Notes: generated by a model not told the origin, from the sequence alone. A stretch of 53,238 bases of DNA from Myxococcales bacterium (GCA_025355005.1 JANXLV010000186.1:1-53238), one strand, 5' to 3'; counted from the stretch's first letter, positions 25,804 through 34,819 are shown. Numbers and translations: made by a program.

Positions 25804-26784
25804 ATGGCGGATGCCGTGCTGGTCTTGTTGATTGTGGGCGCCGCCGCGGGCGAAGCGCCGCCGAGCGTCGTCACGGTGCAGGAAGCCATGCGCGAAGCGA
25901 TCGGCTCGGAGGTACGCATCCTGGGCGAGGAGCGCATGACGACCTCGGGCGCAGATGTTCGAAATTCAGCGACGATGCTGCACGCGAGCGCGATCGCAGA
26001 GGCTTACTGGGTCGATCCCGCCCACCTCCGCGCGCACGTGCGCATCTTCATCGCGCCTGACGACGCGTTCTACGAGAGGGATCTCGAGTTCAAGCCGGCA
26101 GATGCGTTATCGGAGCGCGAACGGGCGATGGGCTTCACTGCGGGCGCGATGATCCGCGTATCGACCGGGATGGTCCCGCTGCTCGCGCCAGCGCCGATGC
26201 GCCCGACGGATCCTTCGACCCGTGGGAACGACCTCTCCCCAGCACCGGTTCCAGCGCCGCTTCCCACGACTGAGAGATCGCCAGAGAGCCGTCCTCCGCG
26301 CTTCGTCGTCGCGGTTCACGCCCTCGGCGCCGCGGGCTTCGACACGCAGACGTGGGACGTCGGTCCTGCGCTGTCGCTCGGATACCAGGTGCTGGCGCCG
26401 CTGGAGCTCCGGCTCCGCGGAGCTACGGCGTTTGGCTCGGTCCCGGCGCCGAATGCCCGCTTGCTCGAAGCACGTGTGGGCGGTGGCGCGTTCTGGACTC
26501 TCGCCCGGTCCGGCGGTCTAACGCTGGGGATCGCGGCAGACGCGTGGGCAATATTCGACTCGGTAAGCCGGGCGTCTCCAGTGGCGACCCGCGAGCAGTG
26601 GCTTCCGTTTCTGGGCGTCGGCGCAGGTCTGGGCTATGGCGTCACGCCCGCCATCGAGCCGTTCGTGGAGATCGGCGCAGAGGCCACCTTCAACACCACC
26701 CACATCACCGTTGGCGGTGCGAGCGTGGGGCAGCTTCCGAGCTACAGGGGCCTTGCTGCTTCTGGCCTACGCGCGAGATTCTAG
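25804..26784 (+). CDS. exported protein with C-terminal barrel-like domain
   Basis: A 326-residue protein. A short signal (VLVLLIVGAAAG) is followed by an N-terminal domain of about 100 residues (TVQEAMREAIGSEVRILGEE...HVRIFIAPDDAFYERDL), a Pro-rich linker near 120-165, and a C-terminal part of alternating hydrophobic strands (ALSLGYQVLAPLELRLRG, FLGVGAGLGYGV) ending RARF, which suggests an outer-membrane barrel. It is 38 bases upstream of the sigma factor gene and probably in the same operon. The family is not recognised. Confidence 0.72.
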   Translation: MADAVLVLLIVGAAAGEAPPSVVTVQEAMREAIGSEVRILGEERMTTSGADVRNSATMLHASAIAEAYWVDPAHLRAHVRIFIAPDDAFYERDLEFKPADALSERERAMGFTAGAMIRVSTGMVPLLAPAPMRPTDPSTRGNDLSPAPVPAPLPTTERSPESRPPRFVVAVHALGAAGFDTQTWDVGPALSLGYQVLAPLELRLRGATAFGSVPAPNARLLEARVGGGAFWTLARSGGLTLGIAADAWAIFDSVSRASPVATREQWLPFLGVGAGLGYGVTPAIEPFVEIGAEATFNTTHITVGGASVGQLPSYRGLAASGLRARF

Positions 26785-26822
26785 GAAACCTTGTCTGCAC
26801 CGCGACCCCTCGGGGAACTTGA

Positions 26823-27488
26823 ATGAGCGTGGCGCCCGCTCCCGGCAGACCTGTCCTGCGTCTCCTACGCCCGGATGACTCCGGTTCGCACGCTGCGCAC
26901 GCCGGTGTGGACGACGCGGAGCTTCTCGCGAGCGTCCTCAACGGTGATACAGAGGCGGCTGACGCATTTTTCGAGAGGCTGCGCCCCCGCATCGAGATCA
27001 CCGTGCGCCGTCTGCTAGGAGCCCACGATCCCGATCGTGAGGACTGCGTCCAGAACGCGTTCATCGGGGTGATCCGCGCGCTCCCACGCTATCGGGGCGA
27101 GTGCTCGCTTGGGCATTGGGCGTCGCAGATCGCGGCCAGGGTGGTCTACAAGCATATCCGTCATCGCAAGGTCCACCGTCGCGTCTTCGGCGATGACGTT
27201 GACGTCGCGGAGCGTGGTGATGCCGTGGACTCCCAGCGGCGAGCCGTGGCGAGCGACCTGGTGAACCGGGTAAGGGCGAAGCTCGCCACGCTGGATCCGG
27301 ACCGCGCGTACACGTTCATGCTCCACGACGTGATGGGCTTCGACCTCCGGGAGATCGCCCAGATCACCGACTCGTCGGTGAGCGCGGCGCAGAAACGCCT
27401 GGTCCGCGGGCGGCGGGAGGTCTACGCGAAGCTCGCGTCCGATCCGGAGCTACGTGATGTCGCAAAAACGCTGGGGGACGAGCCATGA
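26823..27488 (+). CDS. ECF-type RNA polymerase sigma factor
   Basis: A 221-residue sigma-70 family regulator. Region 2 spans about 38-108 (DCVQNAFIGVIRALPRYRGE, then WASQIAARVVYKHIRHRK). Region 4 is about 155-205 (DLREIAQITDSSVSAAQKRLVRGRR), a clear helix-turn-helix. An N-terminal tail of about 30 residues is extra. The stop overlaps the ATG of the FecR-domain gene (ATGA), the classic sigma/anti-sigma pairing, so its activity is probably held by that membrane protein. Confidence 0.92.
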   Translation: MSVAPAPGRPVLRLLRPDDSGSHAAHAGVDDAELLASVLNGDTEAADAFFERLRPRIEITVRRLLGAHDPDREDCVQNAFIGVIRALPRYRGECSLGHWASQIAARVVYKHIRHRKVHRRVFGDDVDVAERGDAVDSQRRAVASDLVNRVRAKLATLDPDRAYTFMLHDVMGFDLREIAQITDSSVSAAQKRLVRGRREVYAKLASDPELRDVAKTLGDEP

Positions 27489-28639
27489 GCGAACACCCGA
27501 TCATTCGCGCCGCCAGCAAGGTCCTCTCCGAGGAGCCGATCGAAGTCAGCGCCCCCGCGCAGACGGAGCGCGAGCGCATGGTCCTCGCGATCAAGCAGGA
27601 GATCGAACAGAGCGCGCGCGGACGTGCGCAGCGAATCTGGGCGGGCCGATTGCTCGCGGCCGCGATGATCCTCCTCGCCGTCGTTGGCACCTGGCGGCTT
27701 GCCACAAGAACTGCTCCGCAAGCGAGCGCGCGCCCACCCGAGGGGGCCACCACGCAAGAGCCCATCCCGAGCTTGGTGGCGGCGACGGCGCAGCCATCCT
27801 CAGTGAGCTCCGCCCCGTCTTCGGTCACGTTGCTGGCCGAGAGCGTGCACGGGACCGTGAACATCGTGTCGAACGACGGACGGTCGCCCCTGGCGCCGAG
27901 GGATCAACTGCAAAGCGGCAAGACGATCGTCACTGACCAAGGCGACGCGACCATCGCCTTCGCGACGGGGAGCCGCGTTCAGATGGAGTCTCTGACTGAA
28001 GCGACCATGACCGAGGAGGCCGGCACGCAGCTGGTTGCGCTCCGGCTGGGCGCGGTCACTGCGACTGTCGCAAAGCTAGGGGACCGTGCGCGCTTCATCG
28101 TGCGAACCGAAGAGGCGGTGGTGGAGGCGCACGGCACGGTGTTCCGCGTGGCTCGACGGACGGCGCCTGGATGCGGCCTGCAGACCACCGTACACCTGAC
28201 AGAAGGCCGAATCTCCGTGCGAGACGCCGCGGGCGAGCGACTCCTCACCGCCGGTGAAGAATGGGGGAGCGCCTGCAAGACCGATCTGGCGCTGGCTCCG
28301 TCCACCGCGCGAATGCCAACGAGCGCGACGGCGATGATGACCAGCCCGGGCCCGACGCCACCACCGCCGTCCTCCGAGCTCATGGTGCAGAACACGCTCT
28401 TCTCGCGCGCGATGGCGCAAAAGTCACGCGGCGACCGGCGCGCCGCGCTCGCCACGCTGGACGAGCTACTCACCACCTACCCAGCCACGCAGCTCCGCGA
28501 GCCGGCGTGCGCTCAACGCATGAACCTCGCGGCGACGTCCGATCCGGACCGCGCGCCGTCCCTCGCGCGCGCGTATGTCGCCGAGTTTCCGCGCGGCTTT
28601 GCTCGGAAGGACGCGGACGCTATCCTCGCGGTACCTTGA
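27485..28639 (+). CDS. FecR-domain membrane protein, likely anti-sigma factor
   Basis: A 384-residue single-pass protein. Residues 1-52 are cytoplasmic and charged; a membrane helix lies near 55-70 (LLAAAMILLAVVGTW). A Ser/Pro linker precedes the FecR domain at about 120-235 (IVTDQGDATIAFATGSRVQM, RARFIVRTEEAVVEAHGTVFRV). The tail resembles a TPR-like helical region (AALATLDELLTTYPA). It is coupled to the sigma factor gene by overlap. By family it should sense an envelope signal and release the sigma factor; no TonB-dependent receptor gene is nearby, so the signal is unknown. Confidence 0.88.
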   Translation: MSEHPIIRAASKVLSEEPIEVSAPAQTERERMVLAIKQEIEQSARGRAQRIWAGRLLAAAMILLAVVGTWRLATRTAPQASARPPEGATTQEPIPSLVAATAQPSSVSSAPSSVTLLAESVHGTVNIVSNDGRSPLAPRDQLQSGKTIVTDQGDATIAFATGSRVQMESLTEATMTEEAGTQLVALRLGAVTATVAKLGDRARFIVRTEEAVVEAHGTVFRVARRTAPGCGLQTTVHLTEGRISVRDAAGERLLTAGEEWGSACKTDLALAPSTARMPTSATAMMTSPGPTPPPPSSELMVQNTLFSRAMAQKSRGDRRAALATLDELLTTYPATQLREPACAQRMNLAATSDPDRAPSLARAYVAEFPRGFARKDADAILAVP

Positions 28640-28662
28640 TCGTGACGACTCCCAGGACCACC

Positions 28663-29058
28663 ATGTCAATCCGCTTCGTTCTCGCGCTCATCGCCCTGGC
28701 AACGGCGGCTGCATGCGCATCCATTCCCGATGTCACGTTCAACGATGGAGACGCGGCCGTCGACGGAGGCGGCACCAGCGGGAGCGGTAGCAGCGATGCA
28801 ACGATCGCGGATGGCGCCGGCGGCAGGGACGCGGCCACGACGACCACCGATAGCGGAAAAGATGGCTCGGTGACCTCCACGCCGGATGCCGCGACGTGCG
28901 GCGGGAGCGCCGGCGACATCTGCTGCGGCACCCAGATCTGCCACAACTGTGTGCCCTCTGACTGCCCGAGCTGCGCAGGCCTGGCGTGCGTGGCGGGGAA
29001 GGTCTGTTGCGCGAAGACCATGAGCGTCACATGCCACGCGCCCGGCCCTGGCTGCTGA
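28663..29058 (+). CDS. small Cys-rich lipoprotein
   Basis: A 131-residue secreted protein. The signal SIRFVLALIALATAAACAS carries the lipobox, followed by an Asp/Gly/Thr-rich linker of about 55 residues and a compact Cys-rich end (ICCGTQICHNCVPSDCPSC, VCCAKTMSVTC). AGGA lies before the ATG. It follows the FecR gene by 23 bases and may be an output or partner of that regulatory pair. Function unknown. Confidence 0.72.
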   Translation: MSIRFVLALIALATAAACASIPDVTFNDGDAAVDGGGTSGSGSSDATIADGAGGRDAATTTTDSGKDGSVTSTPDAATCGGSAGDICCGTQICHNCVPSDCPSCAGLACVAGKVCCAKTMSVTCHAPGPGC

Positions 29059-29085
29059 TCACGCCGCAGCGGACAGCCCTCCTCC

Positions 29086-29613
29086 TCAAGGTGCGCAGAC
29101 CTTTCGGTTGTTCTTTCCCCCGCCGGTCGAGCGACAGCTGAACGCGGCCGAGGCGTAGGACTGGCAGTAGGCGTCCTCGACGGAGCCCGCTTCCGACGCG
29201 CCGCCGTCATAGCCTCCGCTCGTGCTGCCGGCAGCGACGCCCGCGCTCACGTCGGCGGACTCGCAGCTCAGAAAGCACATCATCTGGCCCGTGGATTCGA
29301 ATGGAGAACAGACCTGTTTGATCCCCGTCTTGCACTCGCCGGTCACGGCGCAGCAGTCGCTGTCCTTGGTGCAGAGATGGGTGCAGTACCCGTTCGGCAC
29401 CTTGGAAAGGCACTGCACGGCGCCGAGGAGCGTGCCCGCGTCCAGGCCCTGATAGCAGTCGGTCGCGAGAGCGCACTTCTGACCCGCGAGCTCGGTACTG
29501 CCTGTCGCAGCATCCGCGGGGGCGGTCGACACGGAGGAGCTTGAGCCGCCGCACGCGAGCACGATCCCGCTCGCGGTGATGGTGATGAGAGCTATCGATG
29601 AGAAAGCACGCAT
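29086..29613 (-). CDS. Cys-rich lipoprotein
   Basis: A 175-residue secreted protein. The signal ends in IVLACGGSSSS. The mature part has about 13 Cys, including CALATDCYQG, CTHLCTKDSDCC and CSPFESTGQMMC, which resembles the eukaryote-like Cys loops of other lipoproteins in this window. GGAG lies seven bases before the ATG at 29613. It converges on the 28663 gene. Function unknown. Confidence 0.77.
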   Translation of the reverse strand: MRAFSSIALITITASGIVLACGGSSSSVSTAPADAATGSTELAGQKCALATDCYQGLDAGTLLGAVQCLSKVPNGYCTHLCTKDSDCCAVTGECKTGIKQVCSPFESTGQMMCFLSCESADVSAGVAAGSTSGGYDGGASEAGSVEDAYCQSYASAAFSCRSTGGGKNNRKVCAP

Positions 29614-30040
29614 GGTGTCTCCGGGACTTGGAAGGTGATGAACGCTCGAGAGCAATCTGGGAACTTTGGTGCGGAGTGCCCCAATAGGTTCCGCAGCGAG
29701 ACTCCAGCCAGACCGGAGACGCAGTCAACAATTGTTTTCGTGTGTGGATGTGGGCTCGATAGCGATCGGATTGATGAGAAATTTGTCTCCTGCCGCGACG
29801 CTGAGGGAACTCTTCATCGTGGTCCAAAGTCGGCGTCAGGCCAGACCGCAGCTCCCTTCCTCAGCCCGCGGTGGTCGCGACACTGACCACGATGGACTGT
29901 GAACCTGCCGTGGTGCGATGCCCCAGTTCGCAGAATCAACCAGAGATTTCCGCCTTCTATCATCAAGCGGCGACGGCACGTGCCGTGCACCCGTCCACCC
30001 TTCGAGTCTTGCGCACACCGTTGACGGGAGAGACACATCA
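29614..30040. promoter_or_regulatory. 427-base divergent intergenic region
   Basis: No gene is convincing here. The region is less GC-rich than its flanks and lies between two divergent Cys-rich lipoprotein genes, so promoters for both are expected. It contains a perfect AACAATTGTT palindrome at 29727-29736 and two similar CCAGACCG segments near 29708 and 29841. No promoter consensus can be assigned with confidence. Confidence 0.4.
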
Positions 30041-31660
30041 ATGAAGCGACCCTGGGCGATTGCCCTCCTGAGCACGAGCGCCATCCTTCTTGCGGCCGGC
30101 TTCGCGGGCTGCGGCAGCGACCCCAACGTCACGATCGGAGACAGCGACGGCGGGGACGAGGGCGGGGACGAGAACGCCAGCGCCTCGGACGCAAACGGCG
30201 GCAACAAGGGCGACAGCTCGACGAACAAGGACTCGGGCTCGGCGGACGCCTCCACCGATGGTTCGAATTTCTTCGAAGGCGGCGTCATCCCCGACGCATC
30301 GCGCGCCGATGGCGGCACCTGCCATGCCTCCGGTGACATGTGCGCGACCAGCAGCGACTGTTGCAGCGCGAACTGCGACAAGGTCAGCAGCACGTGCGGC
30401 GCGCCGATCTCGGGCTGCAAGCTTCCTGGGGTCGCCTGCCTCTCCGGCCTCGACTGCTGCACCGGTTCTTGCGCCGGCGGCACCTGCAGCAACCTCGCTT
30501 GCGTGCAGGACAACAAGGCGTGTGCCGCGAACACGGATTGCTGCGGCGGCTCCTGCGCGCCGAACGCAATGGGCGGAGGCACGTGCGCGCCGCTGCCGAC
30601 GGCGGGTGGATGCAAGTCGATCAACAATGCGTGCAACGTAAACGCGGACTGCTGCTCGCAGGACTGCCACAACGGTTCGTGCGCCGCGCCTTCGTACTGC
30701 GGACAGAACGGCGACACGTGCGGCAACAACGACGACTGCTGCGGCGGCATCTGCACGAAGATCGGCTCCGCGGTCCTTGGCCTGTGCTCGGAGCCGCCAC
30801 ATCCCGCCGGCGTGCCAGGCTGCACGATCGACGGCGAGCTCTGCGGCGGCCTCTACGACGGCGGGGCATTCCAGTGCGGCGGCACCTGCTGCAGCAAGTC
30901 GTGTCGTCCCTTCGCGCCCACCGGTTACCTGATCTGTCAGCCCGCGTCGGGCTGCCATCCCACCGGCGAGATCTGCGACAAGGACACTGACTGCTGCGGC
31001 GCTGTCGGCCTTCCGTACGGCTCCACGACGCAGGTGGTGTGCGCGGGCAAGACGGCGACGACGCCAGGTCGATGCGCGAATGGAAACGTGTGCTCGCCGC
31101 CGGGCAACGTGTGCAAGCTCTCGGGTACCTCGTGCAGCACCAGCGATGTCTGCTGCGGCACGAAGCCAAATGGCAATCCCGGCGGTCTATCCGACCAGCA
31201 GTACCCGCTGATCTGCCAGCAAGACAACCTGGGCATTCCCCGCTGTCTCGGCACGCAGACCCTCGACTGCACGGCGACCGACGCCGGCTCGCTCGCGGGC
31301 AAGGCGTGCGCGAGCTCGGCCGACTGCTGCGGTGATCCCTGCCTCCCGAACGGCGCAGGGACGGGCTTCATCTGCGGCGGCTCCGCTTGCCAGAACGCAA
31401 GCGGCGTCTGCACGACAACAGCGGACTGCTGCAGCGGCCTCCCTTGCACCATCTCGCCAGGCAGCAGCTCCGGCATCTGCGGCGGCATCCTCGAGTCCGA
31501 CGGAGGCATCCTACCTCCGCCCGACGGCGGAAGCGGCGGCGGCTCCGATGGCGGTGTCGCGTGCTCGCAATACGGTCAGCTGTGTGTCAATGCGTCTGAC
31601 TGCTGCTCGGTCAACGGCATCCCGATCCCGTGCACCAGCGGTCGGTGTCTGACGCCTTGA
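30041..31660 (+). CDS. large Cys-rich repeat lipoprotein
   Basis: A 539-residue secreted protein. The signal ends in AAGFAGCGS. An acidic linker with SDGGDEGGDE, nearly the same as in the IPT/kelch protein, precedes about ten Cys-rich modules. Each carries a DCC core (SSDCCSANCDKVSSTC, NTDCCGGSCAP, NDDCCGGICTK, SADCCGDPC, ASDCCSVNG). The CxxxxDCCxxxC pattern resembles small disulfide knots and suggests a protease-stable surface protein. It is coupled to the next gene: its TGA overlaps a TTG start (TTGA). Confidence 0.82.
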   Translation: MKRPWAIALLSTSAILLAAGFAGCGSDPNVTIGDSDGGDEGGDENASASDANGGNKGDSSTNKDSGSADASTDGSNFFEGGVIPDASRADGGTCHASGDMCATSSDCCSANCDKVSSTCGAPISGCKLPGVACLSGLDCCTGSCAGGTCSNLACVQDNKACAANTDCCGGSCAPNAMGGGTCAPLPTAGGCKSINNACNVNADCCSQDCHNGSCAAPSYCGQNGDTCGNNDDCCGGICTKIGSAVLGLCSEPPHPAGVPGCTIDGELCGGLYDGGAFQCGGTCCSKSCRPFAPTGYLICQPASGCHPTGEICDKDTDCCGAVGLPYGSTTQVVCAGKTATTPGRCANGNVCSPPGNVCKLSGTSCSTSDVCCGTKPNGNPGGLSDQQYPLICQQDNLGIPRCLGTQTLDCTATDAGSLAGKACASSADCCGDPCLPNGAGTGFICGGSACQNASGVCTTTADCCSGLPCTISPGSSSGICGGILESDGGILPPPDGGSGGGSDGGVACSQYGQLCVNASDCCSVNGIPIPCTSGRCLTP

Positions 31661-33141
31661 GCACCAAGACAGCCATCTTCAAGACCTCGGCTTCGGTGTG
31701 GTTCGTGGTAGCGGCGGCGGGCGCTGCGGACCTCGCGGCGTCCGGATGCGGCAGTAACCCGGACTCCTCCGCGTTTCCCGATGACGGTAACGGAGGCGAC
31801 GGAGGGGGTGCAGGGGACGCATGCACAGGCTTCTGCTTCACACCCGATAGTGGGCCGATGCAGGGCTGCGTCGGTCTCCAGTGCAAGCAGGTGACCTGCG
31901 ATGCGGGGACGACGACGAGCCTGAGCGGGAAGGTGTTCGACCCGGCGGGCAAGGTGCCGCTCTACAACGTCATCGTCTACGTTCCCAACGAGCCGCCGAA
32001 GGACATCACCGAAGGCGCCTCGTGCGATCGGTGCGACGGCACCGTCACGGGCAACCCGGTCGCGCTCACGCTGACCGACGCGACCGGCTCGTTCACGTTG
32101 AAGAACGTTCCGGTCGCCGCGAACATCCCGCTCGTGATGCAGATCGGCAAGTGGCGGCGGCAGATCACGATCCCCAGCGTCGCGCAGTGCAAGGACACGC
32201 CGGTCGCCGCGGCCACCACGCGCTTGCCGAGGAACCAGAGCGAGGGACACATCCCGCGCATGGCGCTCACGACGGGCGCCGCTGATCCGCTCGAGTGCCT
32301 GCTACGAAAGATCGGCATCGATGACGCCGAGTTCGGGAGCCCAGGCAGCAACGCCCGCGTCCACCTCTATGGCGGCGGCGGCTACTCGTCGAGCGCGCCA
32401 GACGGCGGCCCCGTCCCCTACAACGCCACTTCGTCGTTTGCGGATGGCGGTGCGGCGTTCGCGCCCGCGAGCGCGTTCTGGGGCGAAGCGACGGAACTCG
32501 CCAAGTACGACGTCGTGCTGATGGCGTGCGAGGGCACGGAGAACGCCGGCACGAAGCCCACGGCCACGAAGCAGGCGCTCTACGACTACGCAAAGGGCGG
32601 TGGACGCATCTTCTCTTCCCACTTCCACGAGGTGTGGTGGCGGACATCTCCAGACCCGACCGTGCAGGCGACCGCGACCTGGGTGGATCCTCCGCATTTC
32701 GACCCCGCGCCCAAGACGACCGCGCTTCCGGCGACCGTGTCCACGGCGTTTCCCAAGGCCGTCGCGATGCATGACTGGCTGAAGAACACCGGCGCCCTGG
32801 ACGGCAACGGCCTGCTGCCGATCTACGAGACGCGGGCCAATGTCGATGCCGTCGGCGCCAACGCGCTGAACTGGATACAGGTGCTGAACCCGAACAACAT
32901 GAACCTGCCCGCGGTGCAGTACATGTCCTTCAACACGCCGGTGGGCGCGGCGGACAGCGCGGTCTGTGGGCGCGTCGTCTTCAGCGATCTGCACGTGGGC
33001 GCAGGCGATACGACCAGCACTCCGTTCCCGAACGGCTGCGTCACGACAGACCTCACTCCGCAGCAGCGCGCGCTGGAGTTCATGCTGTTCGACCTATCGT
33101 CGTGCGTGCAAAACGACAGCCAGGCGCCGCAAGTGAAGTAG
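31657..33141 (+). CDS. lipoprotein with carboxypeptidase-regulatory-like and glutamine amidotransferase-like regions
   Basis: A 494-residue exported protein. The likely start is TTG at 31657, overlapping the upstream stop; GTG at 31630 is the alternative. The signal ends near ASGCGS. Residues about 85-185 look like a carboxypeptidase-regulatory/beta-sandwich domain (LSGKVFDPAGKVPLYNVIVY, then DATGSFTLKNVPV). The later part has a flavodoxin or ThuA-like feel: YDVVLMACEG, YAKGGGRIFSSHFH, then VFSDLHVGAGDT near the end. It might bind a ligand at the surface; catalysis is not evident. The same operon as the DCC-repeat protein is likely. Confidence 0.72.
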   Translation: MSTKTAIFKTSASVWFVVAAAGAADLAASGCGSNPDSSAFPDDGNGGDGGGAGDACTGFCFTPDSGPMQGCVGLQCKQVTCDAGTTTSLSGKVFDPAGKVPLYNVIVYVPNEPPKDITEGASCDRCDGTVTGNPVALTLTDATGSFTLKNVPVAANIPLVMQIGKWRRQITIPSVAQCKDTPVAAATTRLPRNQSEGHIPRMALTTGAADPLECLLRKIGIDDAEFGSPGSNARVHLYGGGGYSSSAPDGGPVPYNATSSFADGGAAFAPASAFWGEATELAKYDVVLMACEGTENAGTKPTATKQALYDYAKGGGRIFSSHFHEVWWRTSPDPTVQATATWVDPPHFDPAPKTTALPATVSTAFPKAVAMHDWLKNTGALDGNGLLPIYETRANVDAVGANALNWIQVLNPNNMNLPAVQYMSFNTPVGAADSAVCGRVVFSDLHVGAGDTTSTPFPNGCVTTDLTPQQRALEFMLFDLSSCVQNDSQAPQVK

Positions 33142-33450
33142 GTGCTCCCATCCCGGCGACGAAAGCGCGTCCTCGATGCCAGCGTTGATACGGCTCCACT
33201 TCGCTTCCCGCGTCTGCGCGGGGAGCGGGCGTTGCTTGAGTGGCTCGACGGCGTCGCCCTGCCAGCGGTCGACGTGGAGCTCTGGGAGCGGGGGGTGCTT
33301 CATTCGGCGCGCCCGCTGCTGCTCGCGCGGACCGACGACGTTCGCCGCGGGTATTCTGCGGCGGTCGTGCAGAACCTCCTGACGCTGCTGCAGGAGCGCG
33401 AAGGCCGCAGCGGGTGCACGCTCTGTGGGCAGTACAACGACACCCCGTGA
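33142..33450 (+). CDS. hypothetical protein, 102 residues
   Basis: It starts with GTG directly after the preceding TAG. Codon use and third-position GC fit coding DNA. The sequence is soluble (FPRLRGERALLEWLDGVALP, LLLARTDDVRRGYSAAVVQN) and ends with a CTLCG pair. The stop overlaps a GTG start of the next short frame (GTGA). The pair might be two coupled small genes or one gene split by a frameshift. Family not recognised. Confidence 0.5.
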   Translation: MLPSRRRKRVLDASVDTAPLRFPRLRGERALLEWLDGVALPAVDVELWERGVLHSARPLLLARTDDVRRGYSAAVVQNLLTLLQEREGRSGCTLCGQYNDTP

Positions 33451-33650
33451 GAGTGGTTCGCGCCCATCTCTTGCCGCCAGGCACGCCGCTGGAGCCGCTG
33501 ATGGGGATACTGCGAGAGTGGTTCGATGACGCTCATCGTGCCCAGCGGCCGTCGAGCGGGGCGCGCAGCGATCCCGAACGGACCGAGGCTCTCGGCCAGC
33601 TCTACGAAGCCGAAATGGCGCGCGCCGACTGGGAGCTCGACTGGCGATGA
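33447..33650 (+). CDS. hypothetical protein, 67 residues
   Basis: A short frame starting at a GTG that overlaps the previous stop. Third-position GC is high and the product looks protein-like (GTPLEPLMGILREWFDDAHRA, shortened at its linker; EMARADWELDWR at the end). It is acidic, without Cys or membrane segments. Coupling with 33142-33450 suggests a common function or a broken single gene. Confidence 0.45.
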   Translation: MRVVRAHLLPPGTPLEPLMGILREWFDDAHRAQRPSSGARSDPERTEALGQLYEAEMARADWELDWR

Positions 33651-33752
33651 CGTGATCGGCGGAGGGCGTTGCGGATGCATCCGCCGATTCGTGGGTTGCG
33701 CGGTTCAACCCGCGGGGGTGATGGTTCCGGAAAGATTAAAAGGGAAATCTTC

Positions 33753-34016
33753 GTGGCGCCGAGGGTCCGCAGGGCGGTCTTCGGTCTTGGCTGTCTCTTA
33801 CAGGGCGGAGCGATCGCAGGCGCCCTCATCGCCTGGCGCCAGGCAGCTCAGATCGATCTCCTCGTGACCGGCGCGCTTGCGGCTGCGGTCCTGCTGGTGG
33901 GCGCTCGCATGTCGTTCAAGTGGTGCTGCGGCGCGTGCGGGAGTGATACGACCGCCTCGGCGAGCACATGCGCTGGATGTGAGGCCGTCTTCCGCAGGGA
34001 TCGGAGCAGGAAGTAA
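33753..34016 (+). CDS. small membrane protein with zinc-ribbon-like end
   Basis: An 87-residue protein. From the GTG at 33753 there are two hydrophobic helices (AVFGLGCLLQGGAIAGALIA and IDLLVTGALAAAVLLVGA) and then a short tail with CCGACG...CAGC, two Cys pairs that could hold zinc. AAAAGGGAAATC before the start is AT-rich and purine-rich, a plausible ribosome site. A longer upstream frame from 33669 has no better start. Function unknown. Confidence 0.55.
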   Translation: MAPRVRRAVFGLGCLLQGGAIAGALIAWRQAAQIDLLVTGALAAAVLLVGARMSFKWCCGACGSDTTASASTCAGCEAVFRRDRSRK

Positions 34017-34105
34017 AGCGAATCGGCGCTGGCGCGGCGCTCCGGGCAGGACCGCTCTGCATCGCTCGCTGCTCCGCGCCGAAGATGCTGCAACGGTAGT
34101 GCGCT

Positions 34106-34120
34106 CCGCGCAAAGCGCGG
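34106..34120. terminator. GC-rich hairpin between convergent genes
   Basis: CCGCGC and GCGCGG pair around an AAA loop, in the 131-base gap between the convergent genes ending at 34016 and 34148. It lacks a T-tract, so its use as a terminator is a guess from position. Confidence 0.35.
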
Positions 34121-34147
34121 CGGCGAGCCAGGCGCCTCACCACCGCA

Positions 34148-34819
34148 TCACGAGGGCGACGACGCTCTCTCGAACACCGGCCGCGCTTCGATCCCGAGCC
34201 TCCCGATGTCCTCGGGAGACACGATCTGCAGGTGGCGGCTGCGGTCACGCAAGAAGCGCCTTATCTCGTCCTCCGACCAGCCGTAGAGATTGTCTTCGCT
34301 CACGCGTCGCCCGGCATCGCGTGCAGCGCACCAGCGCGCGCTCTCACGTGCCATCTGCTTCTCGACGATCGCGTCCTTGGGTTCGGTCTCGAGCACCACG
34401 TCCAGATCGCCGAGCAGCGGGGCGTCCGTGAGGTAGCTGCCGAAGACGGAGAGGCGCACGATCCAGTGCGCGAACGGCCGCGTCCCGTTCGCGAGCGCGC
34501 AGCGGGTGACCAGCTTCATGAGGAGGTTGTCGGCAGCTTCGCGCGGAAGCCTGGCGCCACCGCGGGCGCACATGAAGCGTGCTGCCGCCGGGGCGACGGC
34601 CCATAGCCGCTCGCCGCCGCCGTCCTTCGGGACCACGTACCCAAGGCGAATCAGCTCGTCGAGCACGCCGCGCGCGCGCTGCGCGTCAGAGGTGAGCTTC
34701 AGCGCATGGGCGAGCCGCCGCTCGTCCCACATGAATCCGGGCCCGGCGTAGCGGCGCAGGAAGTCGCGAACGGCGAGGGCGGGGACGCCGCCGAGGGAAG
34801 CACCACGGTCGATGTGCAT
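34148..34819 (-). CDS. winged-helix plus nucleotidyltransferase-fold protein
   Basis: A 223-residue cytoplasmic protein. Residues about 10-95 look like a winged helix (LKLTSDAQRARGVLDELIRL, YVVPKDGGGERLWAVAP). Residues about 120-185 carry a minimal nucleotidyltransferase motif, FGSYLTDAPLLGDLDVVLE, with the GS and the two Asp of DxD at normal spacing. The tail has ESARWCAARDAGRRVSEDN. Lone proteins of this kind may modify RNA or protein partners; no antitoxin-like partner gene is next to it. It has its own upstream gap. Confidence 0.72.
   Translation of the reverse strand: MHIDRGASLGGVPALAVRDFLRRYAGPGFMWDERRLAHALKLTSDAQRARGVLDELIRLGYVVPKDGGGERLWAVAPAAARFMCARGGARLPREAADNLLMKLVTRCALANGTRPFAHWIVRLSVFGSYLTDAPLLGDLDVVLETEPKDAIVEKQMARESARWCAARDAGRRVSEDNLYGWSEDEIRRFLRDRSRHLQIVSPEDIGRLGIEARPVFERASSPS

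Noticed and set aside
29635..29886. An 83-codon plus-strand frame in the divergent gap
   Set aside because: Codon use differs from neighbours, with low third-position GC and no ribosome site or motif.
33094..33708. A 204-codon minus-strand frame opposite the two small genes
   Set aside because: Arg/Ala-rich shadow-like product; the plus-strand frames have better codon bias and coupled starts.
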